A DNA stretch of 64,000 nt from Haloarcula sp. DT43 (GTDB lineage Archaea; Halobacteriota; Halobacteria; Halobacteriales; Haloarculaceae). The notes under the pieces were generated by a model that was not told the DNA's origin, did not search any database, and saw only the letters and a program-made list of their open reading frames with translations. Location: positions 1,240,001-1,304,000 of the forward strand of contig NZ_JAYMGZ010000001.1 in the NCBI RefSeq assembly GCF_037078405.1. Direction: 5' to 3'. The position numbers and the translations under genes are program-made. Position 1 is the first letter of the stretch; every line of letters begins with the position of its first letter. Shown piece after piece: positions 23,796 through 33,349 of the stretch.

Positions 23796-24851
23796 TTAGA
23801 ACATCGCTCCGAGCGCGTCGCCGGCGTCCTCGTCGTCATCGTCGTCGTCTTCGTCGGCGGCCTCCTCGGCCGCGTCGTCGGCGTCGTCCTCGGATGCGGT
23901 GTCTTCGTCTTGGTCGTCAGTCGGTTCCTCTGTCGCCACGTCGGCCTCGACGCCCTGGAGCTCCTCCGGGAGCGCCTCCTCGTCGTCTATCTGCGAGGCG
24001 AGCGCACGGACCTGAGCGTCGGCCTTGCTCACGAGGTCGGGCACGACCTCGGGGTTCTCGATGGCCGCCTGGAGCGCGAGGCTCTTGGCGTTGCCACGAG
24101 CGGACTGGAGCATCGTCGGGGCCGTCGTCGCGGTCGGGTAGTCGGCGTTGACCGAGAGGTTGAACGCCCGGCCGGCGGCCGCCTGGATGTCGCTCCGGTA
24201 CTCGTCGATGTCGAGTTCCAGTTCCTCGGGCTCGAACAGCACACCGTCGGCGAAGACGGCACGGAGGTCGAGACCGACCTCTTTCGGTTCGATGCCGAGC
24301 TCGTTCAGGACGTTCGCGAGTTCCTGCGAGACTTCCTCGCCGGTGGAAAGCACCGTCGAGTCGGACAGGACCTGAATGGAGCCTTCCTGGATGCGTGCGT
24401 CGGCACCCACGCTCTGGAGTTCGCCGACGAACGGACCGGGGTCGACGCCCGTGTCGCCCTCGGGAATCACGATGTCGTTCGGGGCCACCTCGCCGGCACC
24501 GATGGGTGCGGGCGTCTTGGAGGCCTCGAGTTCCTGGAACAGCGAGAACGGGTTGTCGTTCGTGCCGATGAGCCCGACCTGCCCGGTGATGTAACCGTTG
24601 AGGTCTTCGAGCCCGTCGTCGACTTCCTCGAGCGCACGCTTCAGGAGCGTGTTCCGGGAGACGCGAAGCTCGGCGGTCCCGTGCAGGTCACGCCGCATGT
24701 CCTGGAGCTGTCGAGAGGGAATGCCGGCGATGTTGACGACGCCGACGCTCTCGTAGGACTCTATCATCGCCACGATGGCGTCGACCTCTTCCTGCTTCCA
24801 CTCGGGGATGGTTTCGGTCTTGCGTTCGGATTCGGCGCTCATGTCAGGCAA
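23796..24851 (-). CDS. rplP0: ribosomal protein P0/L10, stalk base
   Basis: 351 aa. The N-terminal rRNA-binding domain begins after a short acidic leader ([20 protein letters not shown]). The long C-terminal part has the L12-binding helices, and the end is a run of Asp/Glu closing with GDALGAMF, similar to the L12 tail. The start overlaps the L1 stop by 8 bp, so translation is coupled. The order L1-P0-L12 is the conserved archaeal order. Confidence 0.95.
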   Translation of the reverse strand: MPDMSAESERKTETIPEWKQEEVDAIVAMIESYESVGVVNIAGIPSRQLQDMRRDLHGTAELRVSRNTLLKRALEEVDDGLEDLNGYITGQVGLIGTNDNPFSLFQELEASKTPAPIGAGEVAPNDIVIPEGDTGVDPGPFVGELQSVGADARIQEGSIQVLSDSTVLSTGEEVSQELANVLNELGIEPKEVGLDLRAVFADGVLFEPEELELDIDEYRSDIQAAAGRAFNLSVNADYPTATTAPTMLQSARGNAKSLALQAAIENPEVVPDLVSKADAQVRALASQIDDEEALPEELQGVEADVATEEPTDDQDEDTASEDDADDAAEEAADEDDDDDDEDAGDALGAMF

Positions 24852-25482
24852 CCTCCATCGCAGGCCCCATCGTCGTCTTCACGTAGACGGTGTCGATGTT
24901 GAGCGGGCCCTTCTCGAGGTCCGCGTGCAGGCGGCGGAGGATGACGTCGATGTTGTCCGCGATGTCCTCGGCGGACATGTCCTCCGCGCCGACCCGCGTG
25001 TGGAACGTTCGCCGTTCCCCGCTGCGGAGCTGCACGGTGTTTTTCATGCGTTCGATGACCTCGACGACGTCGTCGTCGGGGTCGAGCGGTTCCGGCATCT
25101 TCCCGCGCGGACCGAGGACGGTCCCGAGGTAACGGCCGATGTCCTGCATCATGTCTGTCTCGGCGATGAAGAAGTCAGTGTCATCGGCGAGGTCCTTGGC
25201 GGCGTCGTCGTCGCCACCCAGTTCCTCGAGTTCGTCCTCGTCGAGTACGTCGTCTGCGACTTCCTCGGCACGGAGGGCGGTTTCGCCCTCGGCGAAGACC
25301 ACGATAGTGGTCTCCTGACCGGTGCCAGCAGGAAGCACGACGGACTCGTCGACGCGGTTCGACGGGTCGTTAAGATCTAAGTCGCGCAGGTTCACTGCGA
25401 GGTCGACCGTTTCGCGGAAGTTCCGCTGGGGTGCGTCCTCGAGTGCGCGCGAGACTGCGTTCTCTATTTCCTGATCTGCCAT
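24844..25482 (-). CDS. rpl1: ribosomal protein L1
   Basis: 212 aa, matching archaeal L1. Typical segments include [17 protein letters not shown], the [18 protein letters not shown] loop and the C-terminal [11 protein letters not shown]. It has a strong Shine-Dalgarno (GGAGGTGA) four nt before the ATG. It binds 23S rRNA near the E site and, in archaea, represses its own mRNA by binding the leader. It heads the L1-P0-L12 operon. Confidence 0.95.
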   Translation of the reverse strand: MADQEIENAVSRALEDAPQRNFRETVDLAVNLRDLDLNDPSNRVDESVVLPAGTGQETTIVVFAEGETALRAEEVADDVLDEDELEELGGDDDAAKDLADDTDFFIAETDMMQDIGRYLGTVLGPRGKMPEPLDPDDDVVEVIERMKNTVQLRSGERRTFHTRVGAEDMSAEDIADNIDVILRRLHADLEKGPLNIDTVYVKTTMGPAMEVA

Positions 25483-25580
25483 TGTTCACCTCCGTAGTAC
25501 GCCAATCGGCTTCTACGGGTCAGTGAAACAGGCGGATGCCTGTCTCGTGCGGGTAGACGCCAATGCGACACTTAAACCCG
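25483..25580 (-). promoter_or_regulatory. promoter and structured leader of the L1 operon (probable L1 autoregulation site)
   Basis: On the minus strand a GGGTTTAAGTG TATA-type box (around 25570-25580) precedes a leader of about 70 nt. The leader contains the hairpin ACAGGC-ATCC-GCCTGT (25528-25543) and the Shine-Dalgarno at 25486-25493. In Halobacterium and methanogens L1 binds such a leader that mimics its 23S rRNA site. The assignment of this hairpin as the L1 site is inference. Confidence 0.55.
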
Positions 25581-25710
25581 TCGAACCAGCACGAGGGGCG
25601 CTAACGGGCGTGTTTCCGGTTCTCAGGGGTCGCCGCTCCATCGACGGTGCAGCGGCTCGACGGCGTCGAAAGCAGGGGAGAACACGCGCCGACCAAACGG
25701 CCAGTCCGAC

Positions 25711-26199
25711 CTACGCTTGCGCTTCGGCCGCGAACACGTCGTCGTACTCGCCCGCGTCGATTCGCTCCTTGAACTCGCGTGGGTTCTCGCCTTCGATGGT
25801 GACGCCGAGAGAGGTACACGTCCCGACGACCTCTTTCGCGGCGTTCTTGAGGTCGTAGGAGAGCAGGTCGGGGTGTTTCTGCTCGGCGATCTGCTTGACC
25901 TGGTCGACCGAGAGGTCAGCGACGAAGTTCTCCTGGGGCTCGCCGCTGCCGGTCTCGAAGCCGGCCTCGTCCTTGATGAGTTCGGCCGTCGGCGGGACGC
26001 CGACCTCGATGTCGAACGAGCCGTCGTCGTCGTACTCGACGGTGACGGGGACTTCGGTGCCGTCGAACGCCGCCGTCTGGTCGTTTATCTCCTGTACGAC
26101 TGCCTGCACGTCCACCGGTGTCGGGCCGAGTTCCGGACCGAGCGGCGGGCCGGGGTTGGCCTCCCCACCGGGAACGAGGACTTCGATAGTTCCAGCCAT
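25711..26199 (-). CDS. rpl11: ribosomal protein L11
   Basis: 162 aa. The N-terminus EVLVPGGEANPGPPLGPELG is the proline/glycine-rich L11 motif, followed by the C-terminal rRNA-binding domain (DLSVDQVKQIAEQKHPDLLS). It lies 228 bp before the L1 operon and has its own promoter-like TTTAAA just upstream of the ATG (26222-26227), giving a very short leader. It binds the GTPase-associated rRNA with the stalk proteins. Confidence 0.95.
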   Translation of the reverse strand: MAGTIEVLVPGGEANPGPPLGPELGPTPVDVQAVVQEINDQTAAFDGTEVPVTVEYDDDGSFDIEVGVPPTAELIKDEAGFETGSGEPQENFVADLSVDQVKQIAEQKHPDLLSYDLKNAAKEVVGTCTSLGVTIEGENPREFKERIDAGEYDDVFAAEAQA

Positions 26200-26294
26200 A
26201 CATAGTGGAACCTTCGCGGCGGTTTAAAGGATTGCGTTTCACCGGCCCCTTCGTGAGGGCTCCACACGCACGAACGCCCCGCCGAGCCACACGC

Positions 26295-26504
26295 TCAGGC
26301 GAGCGTCACGCCGTTCATCGCGAGAAAATCGCTCGCGTCCTTGATTTCGACCGGAGAGCCGATTATCCGCACCTGTTCACCTTCGTGGTGGACACTCACT
26401 GTGAACCGCTGCTCCAACTCCTCGCGGATGCCGTCGAGCGCACCGACTGGCAGCAGTATCTGCGTGCTGTCGCGGAACCGACTCGCCGCTCCCATTATCG
26501 ACAC
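26295..26504 (-). CDS. small conserved protein (VNG_1110C-like), KH-type pattern
   Basis: 69 aa. The sequence RFTVSVHHEGEQVRIIGSPVEIKDASDFLAMNGVTLA resembles a single KH-like or viral-inhibitor-type RNA-binding fold by its GSPVEI turn; the fold is inferred. In Halobacterium the gene next to L11 is VNG1110C, at the same position and strand, which supports the identity. It is divergent from the GTPase gene. Confidence 0.75.
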   Translation of the reverse strand: MSIMGAASRFRDSTQILLPVGALDGIREELEQRFTVSVHHEGEQVRIIGSPVEIKDASDFLAMNGVTLA

Positions 26505-26653
26505 ATGACGGAGGATACCCTATAGGTGTGTCGAATTACATGAGCCTCGTTTGACCATTCCGAACGGGAGGACGGCGGCGCTGTCGCGTACCGCCGGTCG
26601 GCGTCGGCGAGGGAGGAAAGCCTTATTCGGTGCGAGGGGCCGACATACACCTA

Positions 26654-27763
26654 ATGGGGCTCGAAGAGGAGATTCAGGAACTCGAAGACGAGATCGCCAG
26701 CACTCCCTACAACAAGTCTACAGAGGCCCATATCGGTCGATTGAAGTCCAAGCTCGCCGAGAAGAAGGAGAAGCTCGAACAGCAGGCGTCCTCCGGCGGC
26801 GGCGGCGGCTACGGCGTCGAGAAACACGGCGACGCGACCGTCGCGCTCGTCGGGTTCCCCAGCGTCGGCAAGTCGACGCTGCTGAACGCACTGACGAACG
26901 CCGAATCCGAGACTGGTGCCTACGAGTTCACGACGCTTGACGTGTATCCCGGGATGCTCAAGCACAAGGGGGCGAACATCCAGATACTCGACGTCCCAGG
27001 GCTCATCGAGGGGGCGGCCGGCGGCCGCGGCGGCGGCAAGGAAGTCCTCTCGGTCGTCCGGACCGCCGACCTCATCGTCTTCCTCGTCTCCGTCTTCGAG
27101 ATAGACCAGTACGACCGACTCCGCGAGGAGCTGTACAAGAACAAGATACGACTCGACCAGGACCCGCCGTGGGTCACCGTCCGCAAGAAGGGCAAGGACG
27201 GGATTTCGGTCAACACGGCCTCCGGCGTCGAACTCGACGACGAGACGGTCAAGGCCGTCCTGCGCGAACACGGGTACGTCAACGCCGACGTGACCATCGG
27301 GGAGGACATCGACATCGACCAGCTCGTCGACGGCGTGATGGACAACCGCGTCTACCTGCCCTCGCTCGTCGCGGTCAACAAAGCCGACCTCATCGAGCCC
27401 GATTACCTCCCCAAAGTCGAGGACGAACTCTGGGAGCGGGACATCGACCCTGATGAGGCGATTTTCATCAGTGCCGAGGAGGAAAAGGGGCTGGACAGTC
27501 TTACCGAGCGTATCTGGGAGGAACTCGGCCTCATCCGTATCTACATGGACAAGCCCGGCCGCGGCGTCGACCGCGAGGAACCGCTCATTCTCCGCGAGGG
27601 CGATACCGTCGACGACGCCTGCGAGAAACTCGGCGGGAGCTTCGACGAGCGGTTCCGATTCGCCCGCGTCACCGGCCCGAGCGCCAAGCACGACGAGCAG
27701 CAGGTCGGGCGCGACCACGAACTGGCCGACGAGGACATCCTGCGCATTGTCGCCAACCGCTAG
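26654..27763 (+). CDS. drg: DRG-family GTPase with TGS domain
   Basis: 369 aa from the ATG at 26654. An N-terminal coiled coil (EEEIQELEDEIAS to ~45) and glycine linker precede the GTPase domain: G1 GFPSVGKST (67-75), G3 DVPGLIEGAAGG, G4 NKAD. The C-terminal ~75 residues are a TGS domain. Proteins of this family (Obg superfamily, DRG type) associate with ribosomes or translation factors. Its position beside the stalk-protein genes is conserved in haloarchaea and fits. Confidence 0.92.
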   Translation: MGLEEEIQELEDEIASTPYNKSTEAHIGRLKSKLAEKKEKLEQQASSGGGGGYGVEKHGDATVALVGFPSVGKSTLLNALTNAESETGAYEFTTLDVYPGMLKHKGANIQILDVPGLIEGAAGGRGGGKEVLSVVRTADLIVFLVSVFEIDQYDRLREELYKNKIRLDQDPPWVTVRKKGKDGISVNTASGVELDDETVKAVLREHGYVNADVTIGEDIDIDQLVDGVMDNRVYLPSLVAVNKADLIEPDYLPKVEDELWERDIDPDEAIFISAEEEKGLDSLTERIWEELGLIRIYMDKPGRGVDREEPLILREGDTVDDACEKLGGSFDERFRFARVTGPSAKHDEQQVGRDHELADEDILRIVANR

Positions 27764-27896
27764 GTCGTCGCTTCCTGCCTGAACCTGTCACGCTCGCGCG
27801 TGCACGAGACATCAATAACATTGAGCCCTGGCGACCCGTGCAGTATCGCCTTCCTGAATTAGATGCGTTCAAGCGTGTCCAACCCTGGAGACACGT

Positions 27897-28337
27897 ATGG
27901 CCCACGGCCCTCGACGCCGCCTCGTCGCCGTCGTCGTCGCCGGAATCGTCCCGTGGACGGCGGTGCTCGTCGGGGCGGAGCTGACGCTCGTGTTCTCGTT
28001 TGGTCTGTTCAACACGAACCCGCCGGAACTGCTCTCGGTCTACAGCTACTTCGTCCGCTTTACCGGCAGCCTCCCGCAGTTCATCGAGTCGTGGGGCACG
28101 GGCGTCCTGCTGTACGCGTTTGCCCTGACCAGCGCCGCCCTCGGCGTCGCCTGGCGCGAGGACGTCCGGCTCACGGCACTCGCCCTGGCGGGCGCAGGTC
28201 TGACGCAGATTCCGGTCTTCCTGGGGTTCAACAGGCGACTCAACTACGTCGCCGTCCCGGTCGGCACCGTCGTCCTGCTCGCCGTGGTGTGGTGGTACTA
28301 CCTGCCGGCGGTTCGGGCCGGCTCGGGAACGCAGTGA
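27897..28337 (+). CDS. four-helix membrane protein (possibly TIGR04206)
   Basis: 146 aa with four hydrophobic stretches (about 9-31, 63-83, 93-112, 118-137) and a basic N-terminus. I recall haloarchaeal proteins of this size near this GTPase as TIGR04206, but the assignment is from memory. No motif suggests an activity. It stands 133 bp after the GTPase gene. Confidence 0.7.
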   Translation: MAHGPRRRLVAVVVAGIVPWTAVLVGAELTLVFSFGLFNTNPPELLSVYSYFVRFTGSLPQFIESWGTGVLLYAFALTSAALGVAWREDVRLTALALAGAGLTQIPVFLGFNRRLNYVAVPVGTVVLLAVVWWYYLPAVRAGSGTQ

Positions 28338-28405
28338 CGGTATCGAAGCCGGACGGAACCACCTGTGGCGGTAGCCTTTTCGCTCGCTCCCACCATGGCC
28401 CGTGT

Positions 28406-29158
28406 ATGTGGTCACTCGATCATACGATGATGCGCGTCGAAGACCTCGACGCGTCGCTCGACTGGTACACGACACATCTCGACTACGAAGAGAAGGGTCG
28501 CTGGGAGGCCGACACCTTCACGAACGTCTTCCTCGGACCGGAGGACGTCCACGACGAGGGGGCGCTGCTCGAACTCACGTACAACCACGACGGGCGCTCG
28601 TACACGATGGGCGACGCCTGGGGCCACATCGCCGTCCGCTGTGACGACGTGTACGACGCCTACGAGGAACTGATGGACGCCGGCGTCGATGACTACCGCG
28701 ACCCCGACTCCTGTGGCGGCTCCTACGCCTTCGTCACGGACCCCGACGGCCACGAAATCGAGATCGTCGAGCGCGACCACGGTGCGAAGTGGTCGCTCGA
28801 CCACACAATGATTCGTGTCGAGGACGCCGAACAGGCGCTCGGCTGGTACGTCCGGAAACTCGACTACGAGCTGTTCCGTCGCGAGGAGTTCGACGACTTC
28901 GCGCTGTACTTCCTCAAACCGGCGGACGCCCCCGACGAGGCGATGTCCGTCGAACTCACGTACAACTACGACGGCCGGTCCTACGAACTCGGCGACGCCT
29001 GGGGCCATGTCGCGGTTCGAACTGACGACCTCCACGACGCGTGGGAGACGCTGATGGGCCGTCACGCCGAAGACTACCGCGACCCGGAGAGCTGTGACGA
29101 CCGCTACGCGTTCACCAAAGACCCCGACGGCCGCGAGGTCGAAATCGTAACGAACTGA
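28406..29158 (+). CDS. two-domain VOC (glyoxalase/bleomycin-resistance) protein
   Basis: 250 aa made of two tandem, similar domains. WSLDHTMMRVEDLDASLDWY starts the first, and WSLDHTMIRVEDAEQALGWY starts the second at about residue 130. Each also has the YNxDGRSY, GDAWGHxAVR and DPDGxE(I/V)EIV signatures. His and Glu residues of the glyoxalase metal site (DHT, ELTYN, WGH, EIEIV) are present in both halves. It is probably glyoxalase I-like, detoxifying methylglyoxal, or a related dioxygenase. The ATG at 28406 gives a start directly at the first domain. Confidence 0.85.
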   Translation: MWSLDHTMMRVEDLDASLDWYTTHLDYEEKGRWEADTFTNVFLGPEDVHDEGALLELTYNHDGRSYTMGDAWGHIAVRCDDVYDAYEELMDAGVDDYRDPDSCGGSYAFVTDPDGHEIEIVERDHGAKWSLDHTMIRVEDAEQALGWYVRKLDYELFRREEFDDFALYFLKPADAPDEAMSVELTYNYDGRSYELGDAWGHVAVRTDDLHDAWETLMGRHAEDYRDPESCDDRYAFTKDPDGREVEIVTN

Positions 29159-29414
29159 CGGCGCTGGCCGCCGGTACCCGCTACGTCGGAGAGCCGTTCG
29201 CCCCACCACGCGGCAGATATCGCTATTCCTGGCAGCAGTCGCACCCTCGAAACCCGCTTTTCACGCCAGTGACGACATCCAGTCATGTAAATCCGGTTGT
29301 CAGACACTCGAATGACAGTCGAGCATCAGAAGCCACAAAACCCATATACCCAACTCTATCCGGTGATATCGACGGTTTCTGCAGTCAGTCGTTCATGACA
29401 TACGGTTGTCTAAA
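29159..29414. other. intergenic region without recognised gene
   Basis: About 255 bp between the VOC gene and the S-layer promoter. It becomes AT-richer toward the right (AACCCATATACCCAAC). I see no open frame of convincing composition. It probably contains the VOC terminator and upstream control sequence of the S-layer gene. Confidence 0.5.
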
Positions 29415-29569
29415 CCACAAAGCATTTATAATAGACAGCTAACGTTACGACTGTACCCCTACCTATGGCGCCAGAAGTGAGTACGCCGGTCCGGTCTATG
29501 CGCGGTCGCGACGACCGCGTTCCGACCACGCGGAAAACTGCTGGGGTCGCCCGATAGCAACCACAAACT
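29415..29569 (+). promoter_or_regulatory. S-layer gene 1 promoter and ~110-nt structured leader
   Basis: CCACAAAGCATTTA (29415-29428) runs into a TATA box TTTATAAT (29424-29431). The same 14 bases precede the second S-layer gene. Downstream, about 105 bp up to the start codon are nearly identical in both copies and include the perfect hairpin CGCGGTCG-CGA-CGACCGCG (29501-29519). The leader could stabilise the mRNA or control translation of this very abundant protein. Confidence 0.65.
29465..29557 (+). CDS. possible 30-codon upstream ORF in the S-layer leader
   Basis: ATG at 29465 opens a frame starting MAPEVSTPVRS and ending in TAG at 29555-29557, 12 bp before the S-layer ATG. The paralogous leader has the same frame. 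The two coding differences between copies (Ala2 to Thr, and a second Ala to Thr near codon 26) both change the amino acid. That does not favour selection on the peptide. Confidence 0.25.
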   Translation: MAPEVSTPVRSMRGRDDRVPTTRKTAGVAR

Positions 29570-32332
29570 ATGACAGGAAATTCGAATAAGGTTCGCAGCC
29601 TGTTCCTCACGGCGCTGATGGTCTTCTCGGTATTCGCCGGGACCATCGCGTTCTCCGGTGGCGCAGCCGCCGCCGCGAACGTCAGCGTCCAACAGGCCTC
29701 AGAGTATAACGACGGCACAGTCGAACTAGCACTCAACAGTTCAACCGGTAGCCCAGTCGCTGCCGGTGACATCGACGTCTACGTCGATGGCAACCAGAAC
29801 CCGAGCAACTACGTCTCGAGTCTCTCCGTTGACGGAACCGACGACGGGACGACGGGACGTCTCGAGTTCAGTCTGGACCAGGACGTCCAGCCCAACCGCA
29901 ACCTGACCATCAAGGTCTCAGGTCTCAGCGGTGGCGACGGTACAGTCATCGCCGAGGACATTGACGTCACGTCCCAGACGATCACAACTACCGGGTCGAA
30001 CGACACGGACTTCAACGCGTTCCGCGGCGAAATTATCGCGGTTGAAGACGAAGACGCGGACGATACTGACAACTTCCCATCCATCGAGGTCGGAGCGGAC
30101 AGTATCGTTCTGTCCGACACGTACACGGACAACAGCGAAGTGTACACCATCGACACGAGCAACCTCGACACCGGTGAAAGCTACGACATCGAGGTCGACG
30201 GTACTGAAGAAGGAGTCTTCACCGTCAGCGACCTCGCGCTCGAAGTGAACATCGACGACGATGTCGGCGACGGCGCCAACATCGACGAGGATGACACCCT
30301 CGCCGTCAACGTCTCCACGAACCGTGGTGGCGAGCCGGCCAACGCGACGCTGTTCGACGAGGACGACGACAAGGTCGCCACGCAGATCAAGAACCTGCAG
30401 GGTAACCGCAACGTCGTGTTCGACTTCGGCAACCAGAGCGCCGACGGCAGCCCGTACTACGTCCGCGTGACAGACAACCAGACCGGCGTCACCGCCGAGT
30501 CTGGCCAGATCAACGTCTCCGAGTCCGACGAGGGTGAGGCCAGCTTCGAAACCTCGACCGTTCAGGACGAAGTCGGTGACGTGGTCAACATCACGGTCCA
30601 GGTCGACAACACCGAAGACGCCGTCATCAACGTCGGTGACGAGAACGACGACAACTACTACATCCAGGGCCAGATCGAAGACGACGACGGCGACGGCGAA
30701 GTCGTCGTCCAGTTCAACAGCTACACCGCTGGCGACCACAGCAACAGTACGGTCCTCAGCGTCCCTGGTGACGACGACATCGACAACATTGAGGAAGGTG
30801 GCGATTACACCCGAGGCGGTCTGAGCGGAGACACGCTCGAGGCCGGTTCGTACTCGATGAACGTGACTGCGGGGACCTCCCCGGACGTCACCAGCCCCGA
30901 CTCCGTCGGGACGCTCCGACTCAACGAGAACTCCGTTGAGGGTATCCAGACGTGGGCCGCACCGAGCGACGCCGATATCGACGACGAGGATGTCGATATC
31001 TACGACCGCATCGGTGTGAACCTCACGCAGTCCGATAATATCGCAGCCGAAGACGTCGTCGTCCACCAGATCGAGGCATCCGGTATCGAAGGTGCCATCG
31101 AATACGAAGAGGAAGACGGCGGTGCCGGAAGTACGACGGCAGCGTTCGCACAGGCAGTTGACACCGACGGCAGTACCGCTGACGGAACCGGTACTGCGGG
31201 CCTGACGCTCTACGTCAACCGGACCGACGTCGGTGCCAACGCCGACGCCGACCCGATTGACTTCGGTATCGGTGACCCGCTGACCGTCGTTGAGGACGCG
31301 GACAACAACACCTACTTCGTCGCGGTCGACACCAGTGACGTCGAGTTCGCTCAGTCCGGTGACACGATTGTCGACGAAGAGGATACGCGGATCAACGCGA
31401 CCTTCGCCGTCAGAGAAGGTCCGCTGACCGACGACCAGAACAGTGCCAGCGCGCTCTACAGAACGTCCGAGCGTGACGCGACGCTGAACCTCGATGACGA
31501 CGGATTCGTCACGGTCTCTGCTGCTGCTGGGCAGGAAGTGACTGGCGATACGAACGTCGCCCCCGGCTCCGAACTCGAAGTCGAGATGGAGTCCGAGAGC
31601 GAGGCGAACCCGTTCGTCCTCCGACCGGAAGCGACTGTCGACAACAACGGCACGTACACCGCCACGGCCGACTTCAGCGACTACTCCGCTGGAACGAACT
31701 TCACCGTCCAGACGCTCGACGTCGACGGTGACGAGGACTTCAGCGACGAGGAAGACGGTCGCATCGTCGAAGGTGCGACGGCCACTGTGAGTATCAGTAA
31801 CCAGGAATCCGACGGTAGCGAAGTCGTCGTCGACAGCGCGCAGCTGTCCGACGGTGGCTTCATCGTTATCCACGACAGCTCGCTCCTCGAAGGCGAGGTC
31901 GCGGGTAGCGTCGTCGGGAACTCCGAGTACCTCGAGGCAGGCAGCCACGAGGACATCACGATCACGCTCGACGAGCCGATGGACGAGAACTTCACGGCCA
32001 TTGCGATGCCGCACCTCGACACCAACGGCAACGAAGCGTACGACTTCCCGGACGCCGACGGTCCGTACACCCAGAACGGCTCCGCCGTGACGGACAGTGC
32101 GAACGTGACCGTCGTCGCTGAGGAACCGCCGGAAACCGAAACGGAACCGCCGGAAACCGAAACGGAACCGCCGGAAACCGAAACGGAACCGCCGGAAACC
32201 GAAACGGAACCGATGGACACCGAGACTGAAGCGCCCGAGACCACGGAAGCGTCCGGTCCCGGCTTCACGGCAGCCATCGCGCTCATCGCGCTGGTCGCCG
32301 CTGCGCTGCTCGCTGTCCGCCGCGACAACTAA
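29570..32332 (+). CDS. csg1: S-layer glycoprotein, copy 1
   Basis: 920 aa. It has a Sec signal peptide of about 34 residues (hydrophobic ALMVFSVFAGTIAF, cleavage in the Ala run) and a very acidic ectodomain with many N-x-S/T sites. A Thr/Pro/Glu-rich stalk of PETETEP repeats follows (likely O-glycosylated). Then comes the PGF-CTERM tripartite tail: Pro897-Gly898-Phe899, a hydrophobic helix and a basic end. The tail is cut by archaeosortase A, encoded at 36385. The protein forms the cell-wall lattice. It is followed by a hairpin terminator and is a close paralogue of the gene at 33503. Confidence 0.93.
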   Translation: MTGNSNKVRSLFLTALMVFSVFAGTIAFSGGAAAAANVSVQQASEYNDGTVELALNSSTGSPVAAGDIDVYVDGNQNPSNYVSSLSVDGTDDGTTGRLEFSLDQDVQPNRNLTIKVSGLSGGDGTVIAEDIDVTSQTITTTGSNDTDFNAFRGEIIAVEDEDADDTDNFPSIEVGADSIVLSDTYTDNSEVYTIDTSNLDTGESYDIEVDGTEEGVFTVSDLALEVNIDDDVGDGANIDEDDTLAVNVSTNRGGEPANATLFDEDDDKVATQIKNLQGNRNVVFDFGNQSADGSPYYVRVTDNQTGVTAESGQINVSESDEGEASFETSTVQDEVGDVVNITVQVDNTEDAVINVGDENDDNYYIQGQIEDDDGDGEVVVQFNSYTAGDHSNSTVLSVPGDDDIDNIEEGGDYTRGGLSGDTLEAGSYSMNVTAGTSPDVTSPDSVGTLRLNENSVEGIQTWAAPSDADIDDEDVDIYDRIGVNLTQSDNIAAEDVVVHQIEASGIEGAIEYEEEDGGAGSTTAAFAQAVDTDGSTADGTGTAGLTLYVNRTDVGANADADPIDFGIGDPLTVVEDADNNTYFVAVDTSDVEFAQSGDTIVDEEDTRINATFAVREGPLTDDQNSASALYRTSERDATLNLDDDGFVTVSAAAGQEVTGDTNVAPGSELEVEMESESEANPFVLRPEATVDNNGTYTATADFSDYSAGTNFTVQTLDVDGDEDFSDEEDGRIVEGATATVSISNQESDGSEVVVDSAQLSDGGFIVIHDSSLLEGEVAGSVVGNSEYLEAGSHEDITITLDEPMDENFTAIAMPHLDTNGNEAYDFPDADGPYTQNGSAVTDSANVTVVAEEPPETETEPPETETEPPETETEPPETETEPMDTETEAPETTEASGPGFTAAIALIALVAAALLAVRRDN
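32123..32206 (+). repeat. four perfect 21-bp repeats in the S-layer stalk
   Basis: The unit GAACCGCCGGAAACCGAAACG encodes EPPETET and occurs four times without a break, identical at DNA level. Slippage could change the stalk length. The paralogue has three perfect units plus one diverged unit. Confidence 0.85.
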
Positions 32333-32373
32333 CCGGAATCACTCCGGTCCCTGAACACCACTCTTTCTTTCGC
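32332..32373 (+). terminator. terminator of S-layer gene 1
   Basis: ACCGGA (32332-32337) pairs with TCCGGT (32343-32348), followed about 15 bp on by the pyrimidine run CTCTTTCTTTC. The same element follows the second copy. The hairpin begins at the stop codon. Confidence 0.6.
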
Positions 32374-32422
32374 GCACGCACGAAGCAGTGCCGACAGTCT
32401 GCAGAACCACGCCAACTCCGGG

Positions 32423-33058
32423 CTACTCTGTCCGCTTGCGAACGGCTAGCTGCCTGTCGTCGGTCGTGACTGGGTCACAGTCGAACGCCGGGGCGACGCG
32501 GTAGTAATCCAGTACCTGTCGGACGTCGCCCTCGATGTCCGCCGACGTGAGGTCGGCTTCAGCAATCGTCTCGTCTTGCTGGTCGTAGATGGCCCTGAGC
32601 GACGTCGCTGGCGGCACACGGGCGGTGCCCGTTTCGCTCGTCGTGTACCGCCGGTCGACCTGCGTCTCGTAGCGGTTCCGGTTGACGACCCACTGCGTCC
32701 CGTCGGCGTGTGTCTCCACGACGACAGTCGGGTGCTTCGTGATGTTCCGGTCGCCGACGGCGTCGAGAATCAAGTCGTATATCTCCCGCGAGAGACTCGT
32801 CTGCAGGACGTTCCGTGCCGAGAAGTCGACGGCGTCCAGCAGCTCCGCGTTTTCGTCCGCGAACGTCTCTGCGGCGGCGGCCTCGTCCCCTTCGAGATAG
32901 AACACGTCGGTGAACTTCCCCGGATTGTTGGCCTGGGTTAGCCCTGCCGTCCCGGTGACCTGAATCGCGCGGACCTCCCCCCGTTCGTCGAAATTCAAAT
33001 CAGCACGCGAGACACCGGTCTGTGGCGCTTCCTGGAGCTTGTCGTACAGCTGCGTCAT
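32423..33058 (-). CDS. conserved protein between the two S-layer genes
   Basis: 211 aa from the ATG at 33058; the upstream TTG at 33079 is less likely. It is soluble and acidic, without signal peptide or membrane segment. Segments such as GKFTDVFYLEGDEAAAAETFADENA and TKHPTVVVETHADGTQWVVNR suggest an alpha/beta protein, but I do not recognise the family. It is oriented against both S-layer genes and interrupts the pair. An AT-rich region with ATATAC on the minus strand (about 33091-33096) may be its promoter. Confidence 0.7.
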   Translation of the reverse strand: MTQLYDKLQEAPQTGVSRADLNFDERGEVRAIQVTGTAGLTQANNPGKFTDVFYLEGDEAAAAETFADENAELLDAVDFSARNVLQTSLSREIYDLILDAVGDRNITKHPTVVVETHADGTQWVVNRNRYETQVDRRYTTSETGTARVPPATSLRAIYDQQDETIAEADLTSADIEGDVRQVLDYYRVAPAFDCDPVTTDDRQLAVRKRTE

Positions 33059-33079
33059 CCTCTCGTTTGACCCATTCAA

Positions 33080-33349
33080 ATTTCAATTGTATATGGCTTA
33101 CTTACCAATTATCGATAGTCGATTTCACACTACGCCTGTGCTACTGAGGCAGACCAGAGCGGTAGTGTGGATTGAGTACCACGGGTCTAAAGCGAAGTCC
33201 ACCTAGATACGGGACCAGCGGGCGTCTCCGACCGGAGTGTTGACCGTCCAATTCACAAACGAGTAGTTATATTTTCAGTTTAGAAGTAAATATAGATTCT
33301 AAAGCATTTCTGAGTGATTTTTACTTGTAATCTACTTACCAACTTTATT
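33080..33349. other. AT-rich intergenic region upstream of S-layer copy 2
   Basis: About 270 bp, clearly more AT-rich than the neighbours (runs such as ATATTTTCAGTTTAGAAG). No convincing gene. It would hold upstream control sequence for csg2 and for the minus-strand gene. It does not resemble the region upstream of copy 1 until the shared 14-bp promoter motif at 33350. Confidence 0.5.

Noticed and set aside
29918-32014. Long antisense open frame over S-layer gene 1 (and 33845-35926 over copy 2)
   Set aside because: It mirrors the strong GAC/GTC codon bias of the S-layer gene and reads as Val/Asp/Arg-rich sequence without motifs, signal or start site. Copy 2 has the same shadow for the same reason.
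32123-32206. CRISPR-like array
   Set aside because: The 21-bp units are contiguous, without spacers, and encode the EPPETET stalk in frame.
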